Below are positions 47,664-57,893 of a stretch of DNA of 64,000 nucleotides, piece by piece. The stretch is from Variovorax sp. HW608 (lineage in GTDB: Bacteria > Pseudomonadota > Gammaproteobacteria > Burkholderiales > Burkholderiaceae_C): the NCBI RefSeq assembly GCF_900090195.1, contig NZ_LT607803.1, positions 4,552,229 through 4,616,228 of the forward strand, in the 5' to 3' direction. Both the position numbers and the translations under genes were made by a program. How positions within the stretch are numbered: the first letter of the stretch is position 1; every line of letters begins with the position of its first letter. The notes under the pieces were generated by a model, which saw nothing but the letters and a program-made list of their open reading frames with translations, did not search any database and was not told the DNA's origin.

Positions 47664-48893
47664 ATGAGCAAGACCTCCCTCGAGAAAAGCAAGATCAAGT
47701 TCCTCCTGCTCGAAGGTATCCATCCTTCGGCGATCGAGGTGTTGAATGCCGCCGGCTACACCAACGTCGAGGCGCTCCCCGGCGCCTTGCCGGACGCGGA
47801 GCTCAGGGCCCGCATCGCCGACGTGCACTTCCTCGGCATCCGATCGCGCACGCAGCTGACGGCGCAAGTGTTCGCCGCCGCCCAGAAGCTCGTGGCGGTG
47901 GGCGCCTTCTGCATCGGCACCAACCAGATCGATCTCGATGCGGCGCGCGAGCATGGCGTCGTCGTCTTCAACGCGCCTTTCTCCAACACCCGTTCGGTGG
48001 CCGAGCTCGTGCTGGCGGAAGCCATCCTGCTGCTGCGCGGCGTGCCCGAGAAGAGCGCCGTCGCGCACCGCGGGGGCTGGCTCAAGTCGGCCGAGAACGC
48101 CTTCGAAATCCGCGGCAAGACGCTCGGCATCGTCGGCTACGGCTCGATCGGCGCGCAGCTCTCGGTGCTGGCCGAGGCGCTGGGCATGCAGGTCGTCTTC
48201 TTCGACGTCGTGACCAAGCTGCCGTTGGGCAACGCACGGCAGGTGAGGGACCTGGACGAGCTTCTCTCGCTCGCCGACATCGTGAGCCTGCACGTGCCCG
48301 AGACGCCGGCGACGCAATGGATGATCGGCGCGGCCCAGATCGCCGCGATGAAGCCGGGCGCGATCCTGATCAACGCCTCGCGCGGCACCGTGGTCGAGAT
48401 CGAGCCGCTGGCCGCCGCGCTGAAGGAGCGCAAGCTGCTGGGCGCCGCGGTCGATGTGTTCCCTGTCGAGCCGCGCAGCAACAAGGACGAGTTCCAGTCG
48501 CCGCTGCGCGGGCTGGACAACGTGATCCTGACGCCGCACATCGGCGGCTCGACCATGGAGGCGCAGGCCAACATCGGGCTCGAAGTGGCCGAGAAGCTGG
48601 TCAAGTACAGCGACAACGGCACCTCGACCTCGTCGGTCAACTTCCCCGAGGTGGCGCTGCCGGCGCACCCGGGCAAGCACCGGCTGCTGCACATCCACCG
48701 CAACGTGCCGGGGGTGCTGTCGGAGATCAACCGGATCTTTTCCGACAACAACATCAACATTGCGTCGCAGTACCTGCAGACCAACGAGAAGGTCGGCTAC
48801 GTCGTGACCGACATCGATGCGGCATCGTCCGACCTTGCGCTGGAGAAGCTCGCCAAGGTCCCGGGAACCATCCGGAGCCGGGTCCTCTTCTGA
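47664..48893 (+). CDS. serA: D-3-phosphoglycerate dehydrogenase SerA
   Basis: A 409-residue NAD enzyme that commits 3-phosphoglycerate to serine synthesis. The catalytic domain has FLGIRSRTQL and the nucleotide-binding motif LGIVGYGSIGAQ; INASRGTVVEIE supplies the conserved Arg region, and the His-containing LTPHIGGSTMEAQ carries the catalytic His. A C-terminal ACT domain (about 335-409, LLHIHRNVPGVLSEINRIF) is the serine-binding regulatory domain, as in E. coli SerA. It is divergent from ugpB. Confidence 0.97.
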   Translation: MSKTSLEKSKIKFLLLEGIHPSAIEVLNAAGYTNVEALPGALPDAELRARIADVHFLGIRSRTQLTAQVFAAAQKLVAVGAFCIGTNQIDLDAAREHGVVVFNAPFSNTRSVAELVLAEAILLLRGVPEKSAVAHRGGWLKSAENAFEIRGKTLGIVGYGSIGAQLSVLAEALGMQVVFFDVVTKLPLGNARQVRDLDELLSLADIVSLHVPETPATQWMIGAAQIAAMKPGAILINASRGTVVEIEPLAAALKERKLLGAAVDVFPVEPRSNKDEFQSPLRGLDNVILTPHIGGSTMEAQANIGLEVAEKLVKYSDNGTSTSSVNFPEVALPAHPGKHRLLHIHRNVPGVLSEINRIFSDNNINIASQYLQTNEKVGYVVTDIDAASSDLALEKLAKVPGTIRSRVLF

Positions 48894-48986
48894 CCCGGCT
48901 GCAGGTCCTTTGGGGCTGTCTTAAAATCCGTGCCCCTGGTTCAGGGGCGCGCAGCGCCCGACCGAGGCCCAACCCTTGACGCCCAG

Positions 48987-51900
48987 ATGAATGCTCCGAC
49001 CGCCCTGACGGCGTTGTTGTCGCAGGCCGCAGAGCCTGTGCGATTGCGTGAGATCCCCTACAACTACACCAGCTTCTCCGATCGCGAGATCGTGATCCGC
49101 CTGCTCGGCGAACGGGGCTGGGAACTGCTGCAGACCCTGCGCTCCGAGCGCCGCACCGGCCGCTCGGCCCGCATGCTCTACGAGGTGCTGGGCGACATCT
49201 GGGTGGTGCAGCGCAACCCCTACCTGGTCGACGACCTGCTGGACAACCCGCGCCGGCGCGGCCAGCTGGTGGACGCGCTCAACCATCGCCTGTCCGAAGT
49301 GCAGAAGCGCCGCACGCCCGCCAGCGATCCGCAGCGCGACGCGCTGGTGGGCGAGCTGGTCGAGCTCGTCGCCAGGGCCATTGCCGCCTTCGACACCCTG
49401 TTCCGCGACGTCGCGGCCCTGCGGCGCAAGGCCACGCGCCTGCTCCGCCGGCTGACCGCCAAGGACAACATCAAGTTCGACGCGCTCTCGCGCGTGTCGC
49501 ACGTGACCGACGCGACCGACTGGCGGGTCGAATACCCGTTCGTCGTGCTCACACCCGATACCGAGGCCGAGATGGCCGGCCTGGTCAAGGGCTGCATCGA
49601 GCTCGGCCTGACCATCATTCCGCGCGGCGGCGGCACCGGCTACACCGGCGGCGCGATTCCGCTGACCTGGAACAGCGTGGTCATCAATACCGAGAAGCTC
49701 GAGGCGATGACCGAAGTCGAGATGCGCTCGCTGCCGGGCCTCGCGGCACCGGTGCCGACGATCTGGACCGAAGCCGGCGTCGTCACGCAGCGCGTGGCCG
49801 ATGCGGCCGAGCGCGCGGGCTTCGTCTTCGCGGTCGATCCCACCTCCGCCGAGGCCTCCTGCGTGGGCGGCAACGTCGCGATGAACGCGGGCGGCAAGAA
49901 GGCCGTGCTCTGGGGCACGGCGCTCGACAACCTCGCCTCGTGGCGCATGGTGACGCCAGAGGCCGAATGGCTCGAAGTCACGCGCGTCGGCCACAACCTC
50001 GGCAAGATCCACGACGCCGAAAGCGCGGTCTTCGAACTGCAGTACTTCGCGGCCGACGGCAAGACCGCGCTGCGCACTGCACGGCTGGAAATCCCCGGCA
50101 AGACCTTCCGCAAGGAAGGCCTCGGCAAGGACGTGACCGACAAGTTCCTCTCGGGCCTGCCGGGCATCCAGAAGGAAGGCTGCGACGGCCTGATCACCAG
50201 CGCCCGCTGGGTGGTGCACCGCATGCCGGCCCACACCCGCACCGTCTGTCTCGAGTTCTTCGGCAACGCCAAGGACGCGGTGCCGAGCATCGTCGAGATC
50301 AAGGACTTCATGTTCGCCGAACAGAAGCGATCGGGTGTGCTGCTGGCCGGGCTGGAGCATCTCGACGACCGCTACCTCAAGGCGGTTGGGTACGCGACCA
50401 AGTCCAAGCGCCATGGCGGCGGCCTGCCGAAGATGGTGCTCTTCGGCGACATCGCCGGCGACGATGCCGACGCGGTGGCGCGTGTCACGTCGGAAGTGGT
50501 GCGCATCGCCAACTCGCGCAGCGGCGAGGGCTTCATCGCCATCAGCCCCGAGGCGCGCAAGAAGTTCTGGCTCGACCGCAAGCGCACCGCCGCGATCAGC
50601 CGCCACACCAACGCCTTCAAGATCAACGAGGACGTGGTGATCCCGCTGCCGCGCATGGCCGAGTACACCGACGGCATCGAGCGCATCAACATCGAGCTGT
50701 CGCTGCGCAACAAGATCGCGCTCGCCGACGAGCTCGAAGCGTTCCTCGCGCGCGGCAACCTGCCGCTGGGCAAGAGCGACGACGCGAACGACATCCCCAC
50801 GGCCGAGCTGCTGGAAGACCGCGTGGCGCAGGCGGTGGCACTCGTGGCCGAGATTCGCACGCTGTGGCAGGGCTGGCTCGCCGACGTCGACACGCTGTTC
50901 CCGCAGCTGCAGGACCACTCGCTGCGCGCGAGCTGGAAGACGCAGATCCGCGCGCCGCTGGCGACGATCTTCACCGGTGGCGAGTTCGCGCCGATCCTGG
51001 CCGAGTGCAACGCCATCCACAAGCGCGTGCTGAAGGGCCGCGTCTGGGTCGCCCTGCACATGCATGCCGGCGACGGCAACGTGCATACGAACATCCCGGT
51101 CAACAGCGACAACTACGAGATGCTGCAGACGGCGCATCAGGCCGTCGGGCGCATCATGGAGCTGGCGCGCAGCCTCGACGGCGTGATTTCCGGCGAGCAC
51201 GGCATCGGCATCACCAAGCTCGAATTCCTGAGCGAAGACGAACTGCAGCCCTTTGCGGACTACAAGCGCCGGGTCGATCCGGAAGGCCGCTTCAACAAGG
51301 GCAAGCTCTTGCGCGACAACGCGGGCTTCGCGCAGGGCGGCCGCGCGCTGCATGCCGACCTGACCAATGCCTACACGCCGAGCTTCGGCCTCATGGGGCA
51401 CGAGTCGATCATCATGCAGCAGAGCGACATCGGCGCCATCGCCGACAGCGTCAAGGACTGCCTGCGCTGCGGCAAGTGCAAGCCGGTGTGCGCCACGCAC
51501 GTGCCGCGCGCCAACCTGCTCTATTCGCCGCGCAACAAGATCCTCGCGACCTCGCTGCTGGTCGAGGCCTTCCTCTACGAGGAGCAGACGCGGCGCGGCG
51601 TGAGCATCAAGCACTGGGAAGAGTTCGAGGATGTGGCCGACCACTGCACGGTCTGCCACAAGTGCCTGACGCCGTGCCCCGTGAAGATCGACTTCGGCGA
51701 CGTGTCGATGAACATGCGCAACCTGCTGCGCAAGATGGGGCAGAAGTCCTTCCGGCCGGGCAACGCGGCGGCGATGTTCTTCCTCAACGCCACCAACCCG
51801 CAGACCATCAAGGCGATGCGCACCGGCATGGTCGACATCGGCTTCAAGGCGCAGCGTTTCGCCAACGACCTGCTGCGCGGGCTGGCGAAGAAGCAGACCG

Positions 51901-52877
51901 CGGCGCCGCCGGCCACGCTGGGCCCTGCGCCGGTCAAGGAGCAGGTGATCCACTTCATCAACAAGAAGATGCCCGGCGGATTGCCCAAGAAGACGGCCCG
52001 TGCGCTGCTCGACATCGAGGACGCCGACTACGTGCCGATCATCCGCGACCCGAAGGCGACCACGCCCGAGACCGAGGCGGTGTTCTACTTCCCGGGCTGC
52101 GGCTCGGAGCGGCTCTTCTCGCAGGTGGGCCTCGCCACCCAGGCCATGCTGTGGCATGCCGGTGTGCAGACGGTGCTGCCGCCGGGCTATCTGTGCTGCG
52201 GCTATCCGCAGCGCGGCAGCGGCCAGTACGACAAGGCCGAGAAGATGATCACCGACAACCGGGTGCTCTTCCACCGCGTCGCCAATACGCTCAACTACCT
52301 CGACATCAAGACCGTGGTGGTGAGCTGCGGCACCTGCTACGACCAGCTCCAGGGCTACCAGTTCGACAAGATCTTCCCGGGCTGCCGCATCGTCGACATC
52401 CACGAGTACCTGCTCGAAAAGGGCATCATGCTGGGCGAGGCGGGCGGTGCGGGCTACCTCTACCACGACCCCTGCCACACGCCGATGAAGCTGCAGGACC
52501 CGATGAAGACGGTGAAGGCGCTGGTCGGCGACAACGTGCTCAAGAGCGACCGCTGCTGCGGCGAATCGGGCACGCTCGGCGTGACGCGGCCGGACATCTC
52601 CACGCAGATCCGCTTCCGCAAGGAGGAGGAACTGCAGAAGGGCGAATCCGCGTTGCGCGCGTCCGGCAAGGTCGCGCCCGAAGGCAACATCAAGATCCTC
52701 ACCAGCTGCCCGAGCTGCCTGCAGGGCCTGAGCCGCTACGGCAACGACCTGAGCAACGGCCTGCTCGAAGCCGACTACATCGTGGTCGAGATGGCCAGCA
52801 GGATCCTCGGCGAGAACTGGATGCCCGACTACGTGGCCGCCGCGAACCAGGGCGGCATCGAGCGCGTGCTGGTGTGA
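48987..52877 (+). CDS. Fused FAD-linked oxidase and Fe-S oxidoreductase with DUF3683 N-terminus
   Basis: A 1296-residue protein. An N-terminal DUF3683-type region (1-180) precedes an FAD-binding PCMH domain with [11 protein letters not shown] near 211 and a GlcD-like oxidase C-terminal domain ([13 protein letters not shown] near 735). Next comes a two-cluster ferredoxin module: [11 protein letters not shown] near 825 and [12 protein letters not shown] near 890. Two CCG-type domains follow ([10 protein letters not shown] near 1033; HDPCHTP and [11 protein letters not shown] near 1165-1195). The architecture equals GlcD/GlcF or a D-lactate dehydrogenase fused in one chain. It probably oxidises a 2-hydroxy acid and feeds quinone; the substrate is unknown. 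The ATG at 48987 is preferred over an upstream GTG. Confidence 0.88.
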   Translation: MNAPTALTALLSQAAEPVRLREIPYNYTSFSDREIVIRLLGERGWELLQTLRSERRTGRSARMLYEVLGDIWVVQRNPYLVDDLLDNPRRRGQLVDALNHRLSEVQKRRTPASDPQRDALVGELVELVARAIAAFDTLFRDVAALRRKATRLLRRLTAKDNIKFDALSRVSHVTDATDWRVEYPFVVLTPDTEAEMAGLVKGCIELGLTIIPRGGGTGYTGGAIPLTWNSVVINTEKLEAMTEVEMRSLPGLAAPVPTIWTEAGVVTQRVADAAERAGFVFAVDPTSAEASCVGGNVAMNAGGKKAVLWGTALDNLASWRMVTPEAEWLEVTRVGHNLGKIHDAESAVFELQYFAADGKTALRTARLEIPGKTFRKEGLGKDVTDKFLSGLPGIQKEGCDGLITSARWVVHRMPAHTRTVCLEFFGNAKDAVPSIVEIKDFMFAEQKRSGVLLAGLEHLDDRYLKAVGYATKSKRHGGGLPKMVLFGDIAGDDADAVARVTSEVVRIANSRSGEGFIAISPEARKKFWLDRKRTAAISRHTNAFKINEDVVIPLPRMAEYTDGIERINIELSLRNKIALADELEAFLARGNLPLGKSDDANDIPTAELLEDRVAQAVALVAEIRTLWQGWLADVDTLFPQLQDHSLRASWKTQIRAPLATIFTGGEFAPILAECNAIHKRVLKGRVWVALHMHAGDGNVHTNIPVNSDNYEMLQTAHQAVGRIMELARSLDGVISGEHGIGITKLEFLSEDELQPFADYKRRVDPEGRFNKGKLLRDNAGFAQGGRALHADLTNAYTPSFGLMGHESIIMQQSDIGAIADSVKDCLRCGKCKPVCATHVPRANLLYSPRNKILATSLLVEAFLYEEQTRRGVSIKHWEEFEDVADHCTVCHKCLTPCPVKIDFGDVSMNMRNLLRKMGQKSFRPGNAAAMFFLNATNPQTIKAMRTGMVDIGFKAQRFANDLLRGLAKKQTAAPPATLGPAPVKEQVIHFINKKMPGGLPKKTARALLDIEDADYVPIIRDPKATTPETEAVFYFPGCGSERLFSQVGLATQAMLWHAGVQTVLPPGYLCCGYPQRGSGQYDKAEKMITDNRVLFHRVANTLNYLDIKTVVVSCGTCYDQLQGYQFDKIFPGCRIVDIHEYLLEKGIMLGEAGGAGYLYHDPCHTPMKLQDPMKTVKALVGDNVLKSDRCCGESGTLGVTRPDISTQIRFRKEEELQKGESALRASGKVAPEGNIKILTSCPSCLQGLSRYGNDLSNGLLEADYIVVEMASRILGENWMPDYVAAANQGGIERVLV

Positions 52878-53329
52878 GCGCCGCGCTGATGAACCGCGTC
52901 GAAGGCTGCCCCCTGTGCGACGAGACCGGCGGAAGGCTGGTCCACGATGCGGCGAAGTTCCGCGTGATCCATGCGGCGGAAGCGGGCTTTCCCGCGTTCT
53001 ATCGTGTGGTCTGGAAGGCGCATGTCGCGGAGTGGTCCGAGCTTTCGGCGGAGGATCGCGGCCTTTGCATGGAGGCCGTCGCCATCGTCGAGCAATGCCT
53101 GCGCGATGCGCTGGCGCCGGTCAAGATCAATCTCGCGGCGCTCGGCAACATGGTGCCGCATCTTCACTGGCACGTGATCGCGCGCTTCGACTGGGACACG
53201 CGCTTCCCTCAGCCGGTGTGGGCGCCCGCGCAGCGCGAACGAGATATCGGGCGCGAATCCGCCATCGAGCAGGCGCTGCCCGCGGTGGAGCGCGACATGA
53301 TCCGGCGCCTTTCGAGCAGGAGTTTCTGA
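52874..53329 (+). CDS. HIT-family hydrolase
   Basis: A 151-residue histidine-triad protein. The active-site motif [10 protein letters not shown] is at about 95-104, and the N-terminal CPLCDETGG forms the usual substrate-side strand. HIT enzymes hydrolyse nucleotide phosphoramidates or dinucleotides; the substrate is open. The GTG at 52874 overlaps the preceding stop (GTGA), and an ATG five codons later (52889) is an alternative. It is the second gene of a tight run that ends in ubiE. A DUF971 gene overlaps its stop by one base. Confidence 0.9.
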   Translation: MSAALMNRVEGCPLCDETGGRLVHDAAKFRVIHAAEAGFPAFYRVVWKAHVAEWSELSAEDRGLCMEAVAIVEQCLRDALAPVKINLAALGNMVPHLHWHVIARFDWDTRFPQPVWAPAQRERDIGRESAIEQALPAVERDMIRRLSSRSF

Positions 53330-53742
53330 TGGCAGGTTTGCAGGCAGGCGCTCCGACGCCGCAATCGATCACGGTGCACAGCCTTTCGCGCGTGCTGGAG
53401 ATCGGCTTTTCCGACGGCGCGGTCTTCAGGATCCCCTTCGAGCTGATGCGCATCTATTCGCCCTCGGCGGAAGTGCAGGGCCACGGCCCGGGGCAGGAAA
53501 TCCTCCAGACCGGCAAGCGCGACGTCGACCTGCTGGACCTTCAGCCCGTCGGCAACTATGCGGTGCAGCCCACCTTCAGCGACGGCCACGCGAGCGGCAT
53601 CTTTTCGTGGGACCTGCTCTACGACCTCGGCGCACGCCAGAACGAACTGTGGGCCGAGTATGAAAAGCGCCTCGCTGCCGCGGGTGTCGATCGCGACGCA
53701 CCGATGCCCGAGAAGGGCGGGCACGCCTGTGGCAGCCACTGA
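53329..53742 (+). CDS. DUF971 domain protein
   Basis: A 137-residue protein of the DUF971 / gamma-butyrobetaine hydroxylase N-terminal-like family. The sequence TVHSLSRVLEIGFSDGAVFRIPFELMRIYSPSAEVQGHG covers the conserved core, and GIFSWDLLYDLG is the family end motif. In some relatives the domain binds a metal; function as a stand-alone protein is unknown. It starts with ATG overlapping the HIT stop by 1 base (TGATG). ubiE begins 74 bases later. The pairing with ubiE is seen in many beta-proteobacteria. Confidence 0.88.
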   Translation: MAGLQAGAPTPQSITVHSLSRVLEIGFSDGAVFRIPFELMRIYSPSAEVQGHGPGQEILQTGKRDVDLLDLQPVGNYAVQPTFSDGHASGIFSWDLLYDLGARQNELWAEYEKRLAAAGVDRDAPMPEKGGHACGSH

Positions 53743-53816
53743 TGCAGTGAGAAATGCCCGGTGTCCCCACGGGGTCGTCGGCGCAGAGTGAACGCTTCCG
53801 GCCTAACATCGGCAGG

Positions 53817-54548
53817 ATGAGTACCACCCACTTCGGATTCCAATCGGTCGACGAGAGCGACAAGGCACGGCGCGTGCGCGGCGTGTTCGACTCGGTCGCC
53901 TCGCGCTACGACCTCATGAACGACCTCATGTCCATGGGCCTTCACCGGGCATGGAAGGCCTACACCGTCATGGTGGCGAACGTGAGCGAAGGCTCGAAGG
54001 TGCTCGACATCGCGGGCGGCACCGGCGACCTCGCCCTGGCCTTCGCGAAGAAGGTCGGCGCTACGGGCCAGGTCGTCCACACCGACATCAACGAGGCCAT
54101 GCTGCGCACCGGTCGCGACCGCCTGCTGGATGCGGGCGTCGTGCTGCCCACCATGGTCTGCGATGCCGAGAAACTCCCGTTCCCCGACAACCATTTCGAT
54201 GTCGTCACGGTCGCCTTCGGCCTGCGCAACATGACCCACAAGGACGCCGCGCTCAAGGAGATGAACCGCGTGCTGAAAGCGCACGGCAAGCTGCTCGTGC
54301 TCGAGTTCTCGAAGGTCGCCAAGCCGCTGGAGAAGGTCTACGACTGGTATTCGTTCAGTGTCCTGCCGCGCCTGGGCAAGGTGGTCGCGGGCGACGATGC
54401 GAGCTATCGCTATCTCGCGGAGTCGATCCGCATGCATCCGGGCCAGGAAGAACTCAAGACCCTCATGAAGGAGGGCGGTTTCGGGCATGTGGACTATCAC
54501 AACATGACCGGCGGCGTCGTCGCGCTGCATGTTGGAATCAAGTGCTGA
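53817..54548 (+). CDS. ubiE: Demethylmenaquinone/2-methoxy-6-polyprenyl-1,4-benzoquinol methylase UbiE
   Basis: A 243-residue C-methyltransferase of ubiquinone synthesis. [24 protein letters not shown] is the family N-terminus; the SAM-binding motif is [15 protein letters not shown], and [17 protein letters not shown] and LEFSKV are the UbiE signature sites. The ATG at 53817 gives the family start. It leads a run with a Tim44-like gene, ubiJ and ubiB, three genes of the same pathway separated by one unknown. ispB in this window supplies the side chain. Confidence 0.97.
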   Translation: MSTTHFGFQSVDESDKARRVRGVFDSVASRYDLMNDLMSMGLHRAWKAYTVMVANVSEGSKVLDIAGGTGDLALAFAKKVGATGQVVHTDINEAMLRTGRDRLLDAGVVLPTMVCDAEKLPFPDNHFDVVTVAFGLRNMTHKDAALKEMNRVLKAHGKLLVLEFSKVAKPLEKVYDWYSFSVLPRLGKVVAGDDASYRYLAESIRMHPGQEELKTLMKEGGFGHVDYHNMTGGVVALHVGIKC

Positions 54549-54582
54549 ACCTGAGATGTTTGTTGGCCGTAGAGGAGACGTC

Positions 54583-55623
54583 ATGAAGAATTTGTGGTCC
54601 GTCATGCTGGTGTGTGCGCTGGCCGTCGTGAGCATCGACGCCGACGCCGCACGCCTGGGTGGCGGGAAGTCGTTCGGCAAGCAGTCGAGCAATGTGACCC
54701 AGCGCCAGGCGACACCGCCGGCGGCGCCCGCACAGCCCGGCGCACCCGCCCAGAGCGCGAACGACACCGCGACGAAGCCGGCGCCGGCTGCGCCGCAAAC
54801 CGCGCCCGCAGCCCCCAAGCGTCCGTGGGCCGGCATCCTCGGCGGCCTGGCCGCGGGCCTGGGCCTCGCGTGGCTTGCCAACTCCCTCGGCCTTGGCGCC
54901 GCCTTCGGCAACGTTCTGCTGATGATCCTGCTGGCGCTGGCCGCGGTGGCCGTGTGGCGCATCTTTGCCTCGCGTTCGCGCGGCGCATCGGCACCGCGCA
55001 CCGGCGGCTTCGCGTTCCAGGGCGCCGGCAATCCGGCCGATGCCACGGCACCGGCGCAGTACAGCCCCAAGAACGTCGGCAACGATGCCTCGGCCCGGCC
55101 GTGGGAGCGCAATCAGTTGCCCTTCGATTCGACCCCTGCCAAGCAGCCCGACCACCCGGCCGGTTCGTCGATGGCGGGCGCCGCCGCCGCGGGCGGCAGC
55201 ATGATCGGCTCGGCCCTGGTCGGATCGCAGTCCTGGGGCATCCCGGCGGGCTTCGACACCGATGGCTTCCTCGCCGCCGCGAAGCGCAACTTCGTCACCC
55301 TGCAGGACGCCTGGGATCGCGCCGACATCGGCACGCTGCGATCGATGATGACCGACGAGATGGTCGGCGAGATCCGCCAGCAGCTGGCCGAGCGCGAGAC
55401 CCACACCGGCGGCCAGCCGAACAAGACCGAGGTCGTGATGCTCGACGCGAAGCTCCTGGGCATCGAGGAACTGCCCGACGCCTATCTGGCGAGCGTCGAG
55501 TTCTCCGGCATGATCCGCGAGGACGTTTCCAACGGCCCGAGCCCGTTCCGCGAAGTCTGGAACATGACCAAGCCCACCGGCGGCGGCGGCTGGCTGGTGG
55601 CAGGCGTCCAAGCATTGCAATAG
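54583..55623 (+). CDS. Tim44-domain exported membrane protein
   Basis: A 346-residue protein. A signal peptide (about 1-22, ending DADAA) is followed by a Pro/Ala-rich linker with repeated PAAPAQP-like units, two hydrophobic stretches (AGILGGLAAGLGLAWLANSLG and NVLLMILLALAAVAVWRI), a second linker, and a C-terminal Tim44/MBA1-like domain (about 215-346) containing AKRNFVTLQDAWDRADIGTLRSMMTDEM and a final WLVAGVQ strand. Bacterial Tim44-like proteins are uncharacterised. The ATG is six bases after GGAG. It lies between ubiE and ubiJ on the same strand, so a link with quinone synthesis or the membrane is possible but unproved. Confidence 0.8.
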   Translation: MKNLWSVMLVCALAVVSIDADAARLGGGKSFGKQSSNVTQRQATPPAAPAQPGAPAQSANDTATKPAPAAPQTAPAAPKRPWAGILGGLAAGLGLAWLANSLGLGAAFGNVLLMILLALAAVAVWRIFASRSRGASAPRTGGFAFQGAGNPADATAPAQYSPKNVGNDASARPWERNQLPFDSTPAKQPDHPAGSSMAGAAAAGGSMIGSALVGSQSWGIPAGFDTDGFLAAAKRNFVTLQDAWDRADIGTLRSMMTDEMVGEIRQQLAERETHTGGQPNKTEVVMLDAKLLGIEELPDAYLASVEFSGMIREDVSNGPSPFREVWNMTKPTGGGGWLVAGVQALQ

Positions 55624-55745
55624 ACGGATGCGGCCGGCGTAGCCAGGTCCGTTGGTGAAACACCGCGGAACCGGCTCCGCCGGGCCGCTGGTGTTGCCCC
55701 CGGCAGGGGGTTGGCGGCCACACGAAGTGGGCAAGCCTGGGGGCG
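55624..55745 (+). repeat. Dispersed GC-rich repeat before ubiJ
   Basis: The gap between the Tim44-like gene and ubiJ is filled by a structured repeat. AACACCGCGG (55659-55668) can pair with CCGCTGGTGTT (55685-55695, one bulge), and CCCCCGGCAGGGGG (55698-55710 region) forms a second hairpin followed by TTGG. Its right half aligns by eye with the linker before nudB (common CACG.AGTG and TGGGGG blocks). It lacks the ATGA joins of the other copies. Confidence 0.55.
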
Positions 55746-55749
55746 AGCT

Positions 55750-55755
55750 GATAAT
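55750..55755 (+). promoter_or_regulatory. Possible -10 box of ubiJ-ubiB (leaderless)
   Basis: GATAAT at 55750-55755 ends 6 bases before the ubiJ ATG. If used, transcription would start at or next to the A of ATG. No matching -35 box was found and the sequence may be coincidental. Confidence 0.3.
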
Positions 55756-55761
55756 CGGGAC

Positions 55762-56316
55762 ATGGTTACACCATCGTCCCCTTTTTCGTTTCTAGACGAT
55801 CTCTTCAATCGCGTCGGCAGCCGGCTGCAGCCGCCGGACTGGGCGATCCGCGAAATCCAGCACCGGACGGTGCTGTTCCTGAACCACGTCCTGCAACAGG
55901 AGCCCGAGGCGCAGCAGCGGCTGATGCGCCAGCAGGGCCGGGTGGCGCTTTTCCAATGGCGCTTCGTGACCATGAAGTTCGTCGCGACGCCTGCCGGTCT
56001 GCTGGACCTCGCCCCCGAGGGCCCCGAACCCGAGCTCACCCTGACCGTCACGGAGGAATCGCCCTTCGGCCTGGCCCGGGCCGCATTCAGCGGTGAGAAG
56101 CCGGCGGTGCGCATCGAGGGCGACGTGCAGCTGGCGGCGGAAGTCAACTGGCTCGTCGACCATGTTCGATGGGATGTCGAGGACGACCTCGCCCGCCTGA
56201 TCGGCGATGTGCCGGCGCACACGATCGCGACCGGCGCACGCCGGGTGGTGGAGGCGTTGCGCCGCTTTGTCGGCGAGCGTTCCGGCAAGGGCGGCGGCTC
56301 CGCGGGCGCCGAATGA
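55762..56316 (+). CDS. ubiJ: Ubiquinone biosynthesis accessory factor UbiJ (SCP2 domain)
   Basis: A 184-residue protein with an SCP2-type lipid-binding domain (about 25-120) that carries ubiquinone intermediates in the cytoplasmic Ubi complex. [28 protein letters not shown] is a UbiJ hallmark, followed by [15 protein letters not shown] and a strand/helix region, with the C-terminal helix [17 protein letters not shown]. The ATG lies 6 bases after a GATAAT hexamer. It overlaps ubiB by 4 bases (ATGA). Confidence 0.93.
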   Translation: MVTPSSPFSFLDDLFNRVGSRLQPPDWAIREIQHRTVLFLNHVLQQEPEAQQRLMRQQGRVALFQWRFVTMKFVATPAGLLDLAPEGPEPELTLTVTEESPFGLARAAFSGEKPAVRIEGDVQLAAEVNWLVDHVRWDVEDDLARLIGDVPAHTIATGARRVVEALRRFVGERSGKGGGSAGAE

Positions 56317-57878
56317 GGCGCATCTATCGCGGCATCTTCATCGTCTGGGTCGCGCTGCGCTACGGCCTCGACGAACTCGTCCTCACGAGCCTGCAGAAGC
56401 CCTGGCTTCGCGTGGTGGCACGGATCGTCTCGTTCGGCCGCAATCTCGATGCCCCGCGCGGCCAGCGCCTGCGCGAAGCCCTGGAGCGGCTCGGGCCGAT
56501 CTTCGTCAAGTTCGGCCAGGTGCTGTCGACGCGCCGCGACCTGCTGCCGCCCGACATCGCCGACGAGCTGGCGTGGCTGCAGGACCGGGTGCCGCCCTTC
56601 CCGTCGAAGGTGGCCATCGCGACCATCGAGCGCGCCTTCCGGCGGCCCGTGGGCGAGATCTTCGAGGAGTTCGACGAGACGCCGGTGGCCAGCGCCTCGA
56701 TCGCGCAGGTGCACTTCGCCACCTTGCGCGTGCCCGACGGCACCGTGCGGGAGGTCGCGGTCAAGGTGCTGCGGCCGGGCATGCGCGACGTCATCGAGAA
56801 GGACCTCGCGCTCATGGCCGTGATGGCGCGGTGGGTCGAGAACCTCTCCGCCGACGGCAAGCGGCTGAAGCCGCGCGAAGTGGTCGCCGAATTCGACAAG
56901 TACCTGCACGACGAGCTCGACCTGGTGCGCGAGGCGGCCAACGCGGCCCAGCTTCGCCGCAACATGGACAAGCTAAAGCTGGTGCTGATCCCGGAGATGT
57001 TCTGGGACTTCTGCCATCCCGAAGTGATCGTGATGGAGCGCATGAAGGGCGTGCCGATCGCGCAGCTCGACCGCCTGCGCGCGGCCGGCGTCGATATCCC
57101 GAAGCTCGCGCGCGACGGCGTCACGATCTTCTTCACGCAGGTCTTCCGCGACGGCTTCTTCCATGCCGACATGCACCCGGGCAACATCCAGGTGAGCCTG
57201 GAGCCCGAGACCTTCGGTCGCTACGTGTCGCTGGACTTCGGGATCATCGGCACGCTGACCGAGTCCGACAAGGAATACCTCGCGCAGAACTTCGTGGCCT
57301 TCTTCCGGCGCGACTACAAGCGCGTGGCCGAGCTGCACCTGGAAAGCGGCTGGGTGCCGCTGGGCACCCGCATCGACGAGCTCGAAGCGGCGATCCGCAC
57401 GGTCTGCGAACCCTACTTCGACCGGCCGCTCAAGGAGATCTCGCTCGGCATGGTGCTGATGCGGCTGTTCCAGACCTCGCGCCGCTTCCACGTCGAGATC
57501 CAGCCGCAGCTGGTGCTGCTGCAGAAGACGCTGCTCAACATCGAGGGGCTGGGCCGGCAGCTCGACCCCGATCTGGACCTCTGGAACACCGCCAAGCCGT
57601 TCCTCGAGAAGTGGATGAGCGAGCAGATCGGCCCGCGCAAGCTGTTCGAGCAATTGCGCGCCGAAGCGCCGCGGTACGCAAAATTGCTGCCCCAGCTGCC
57701 GCGCCTGATGCACGATTTCCTGGAGAATCGCCCCGCCGACCACCGGCGCGAACTGCTGGAGCTCTTGGCCGCCCAGAAGCGGACCAACCGGCTCCTGCAG
57801 GCGATCATCTACGGTGGCATGGGTTTTGTATTGGGATTGCTTGCGATGCAGGTGCTGGTGCGCGTGCGTCTTTTCTGA
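56313..57878 (+). CDS. ubiB: Ubiquinone biosynthesis atypical kinase/ATPase UbiB
   Basis: A 521-residue membrane-associated ABC1/ADCK-type protein required for ubiquinone synthesis. The KxGQ motif is in [16 protein letters not shown], the A-rich loop is [10 protein letters not shown], the invariant Lys is in [10 protein letters not shown], and HADMHPGN and SLDFGIIG are catalytic and metal-binding. Two C-terminal membrane helices end the protein ([15 protein letters not shown]). Family members act as ATPases or kinases that help extract or deliver quinone intermediates. The gene follows ubiJ with a 4-base overlap. Confidence 0.97.
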   Translation: MRRIYRGIFIVWVALRYGLDELVLTSLQKPWLRVVARIVSFGRNLDAPRGQRLREALERLGPIFVKFGQVLSTRRDLLPPDIADELAWLQDRVPPFPSKVAIATIERAFRRPVGEIFEEFDETPVASASIAQVHFATLRVPDGTVREVAVKVLRPGMRDVIEKDLALMAVMARWVENLSADGKRLKPREVVAEFDKYLHDELDLVREAANAAQLRRNMDKLKLVLIPEMFWDFCHPEVIVMERMKGVPIAQLDRLRAAGVDIPKLARDGVTIFFTQVFRDGFFHADMHPGNIQVSLEPETFGRYVSLDFGIIGTLTESDKEYLAQNFVAFFRRDYKRVAELHLESGWVPLGTRIDELEAAIRTVCEPYFDRPLKEISLGMVLMRLFQTSRRFHVEIQPQLVLLQKTLLNIEGLGRQLDPDLDLWNTAKPFLEKWMSEQIGPRKLFEQLRAEAPRYAKLLPQLPRLMHDFLENRPADHRRELLELLAAQKRTNRLLQAIIYGGMGFVLGLLAMQVLVRVRLF

Positions 57879-57893
57879 CTTGGAGAATTTGCC

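Noticed and set aside
48922..48950. Terminator after serA
   Set aside because: GCCCCTG/CAGGGGC forms a hairpin but has no T tract, and a TAAAAT box lies just before it, so it is more likely part of the promoter or leader of the next gene.
48921..52478. 1185-codon antisense frame opposite the fused oxidoreductase
   Set aside because: Shadow of a strongly coded gene; repetitive His/Arg/Val content and no domain pattern.
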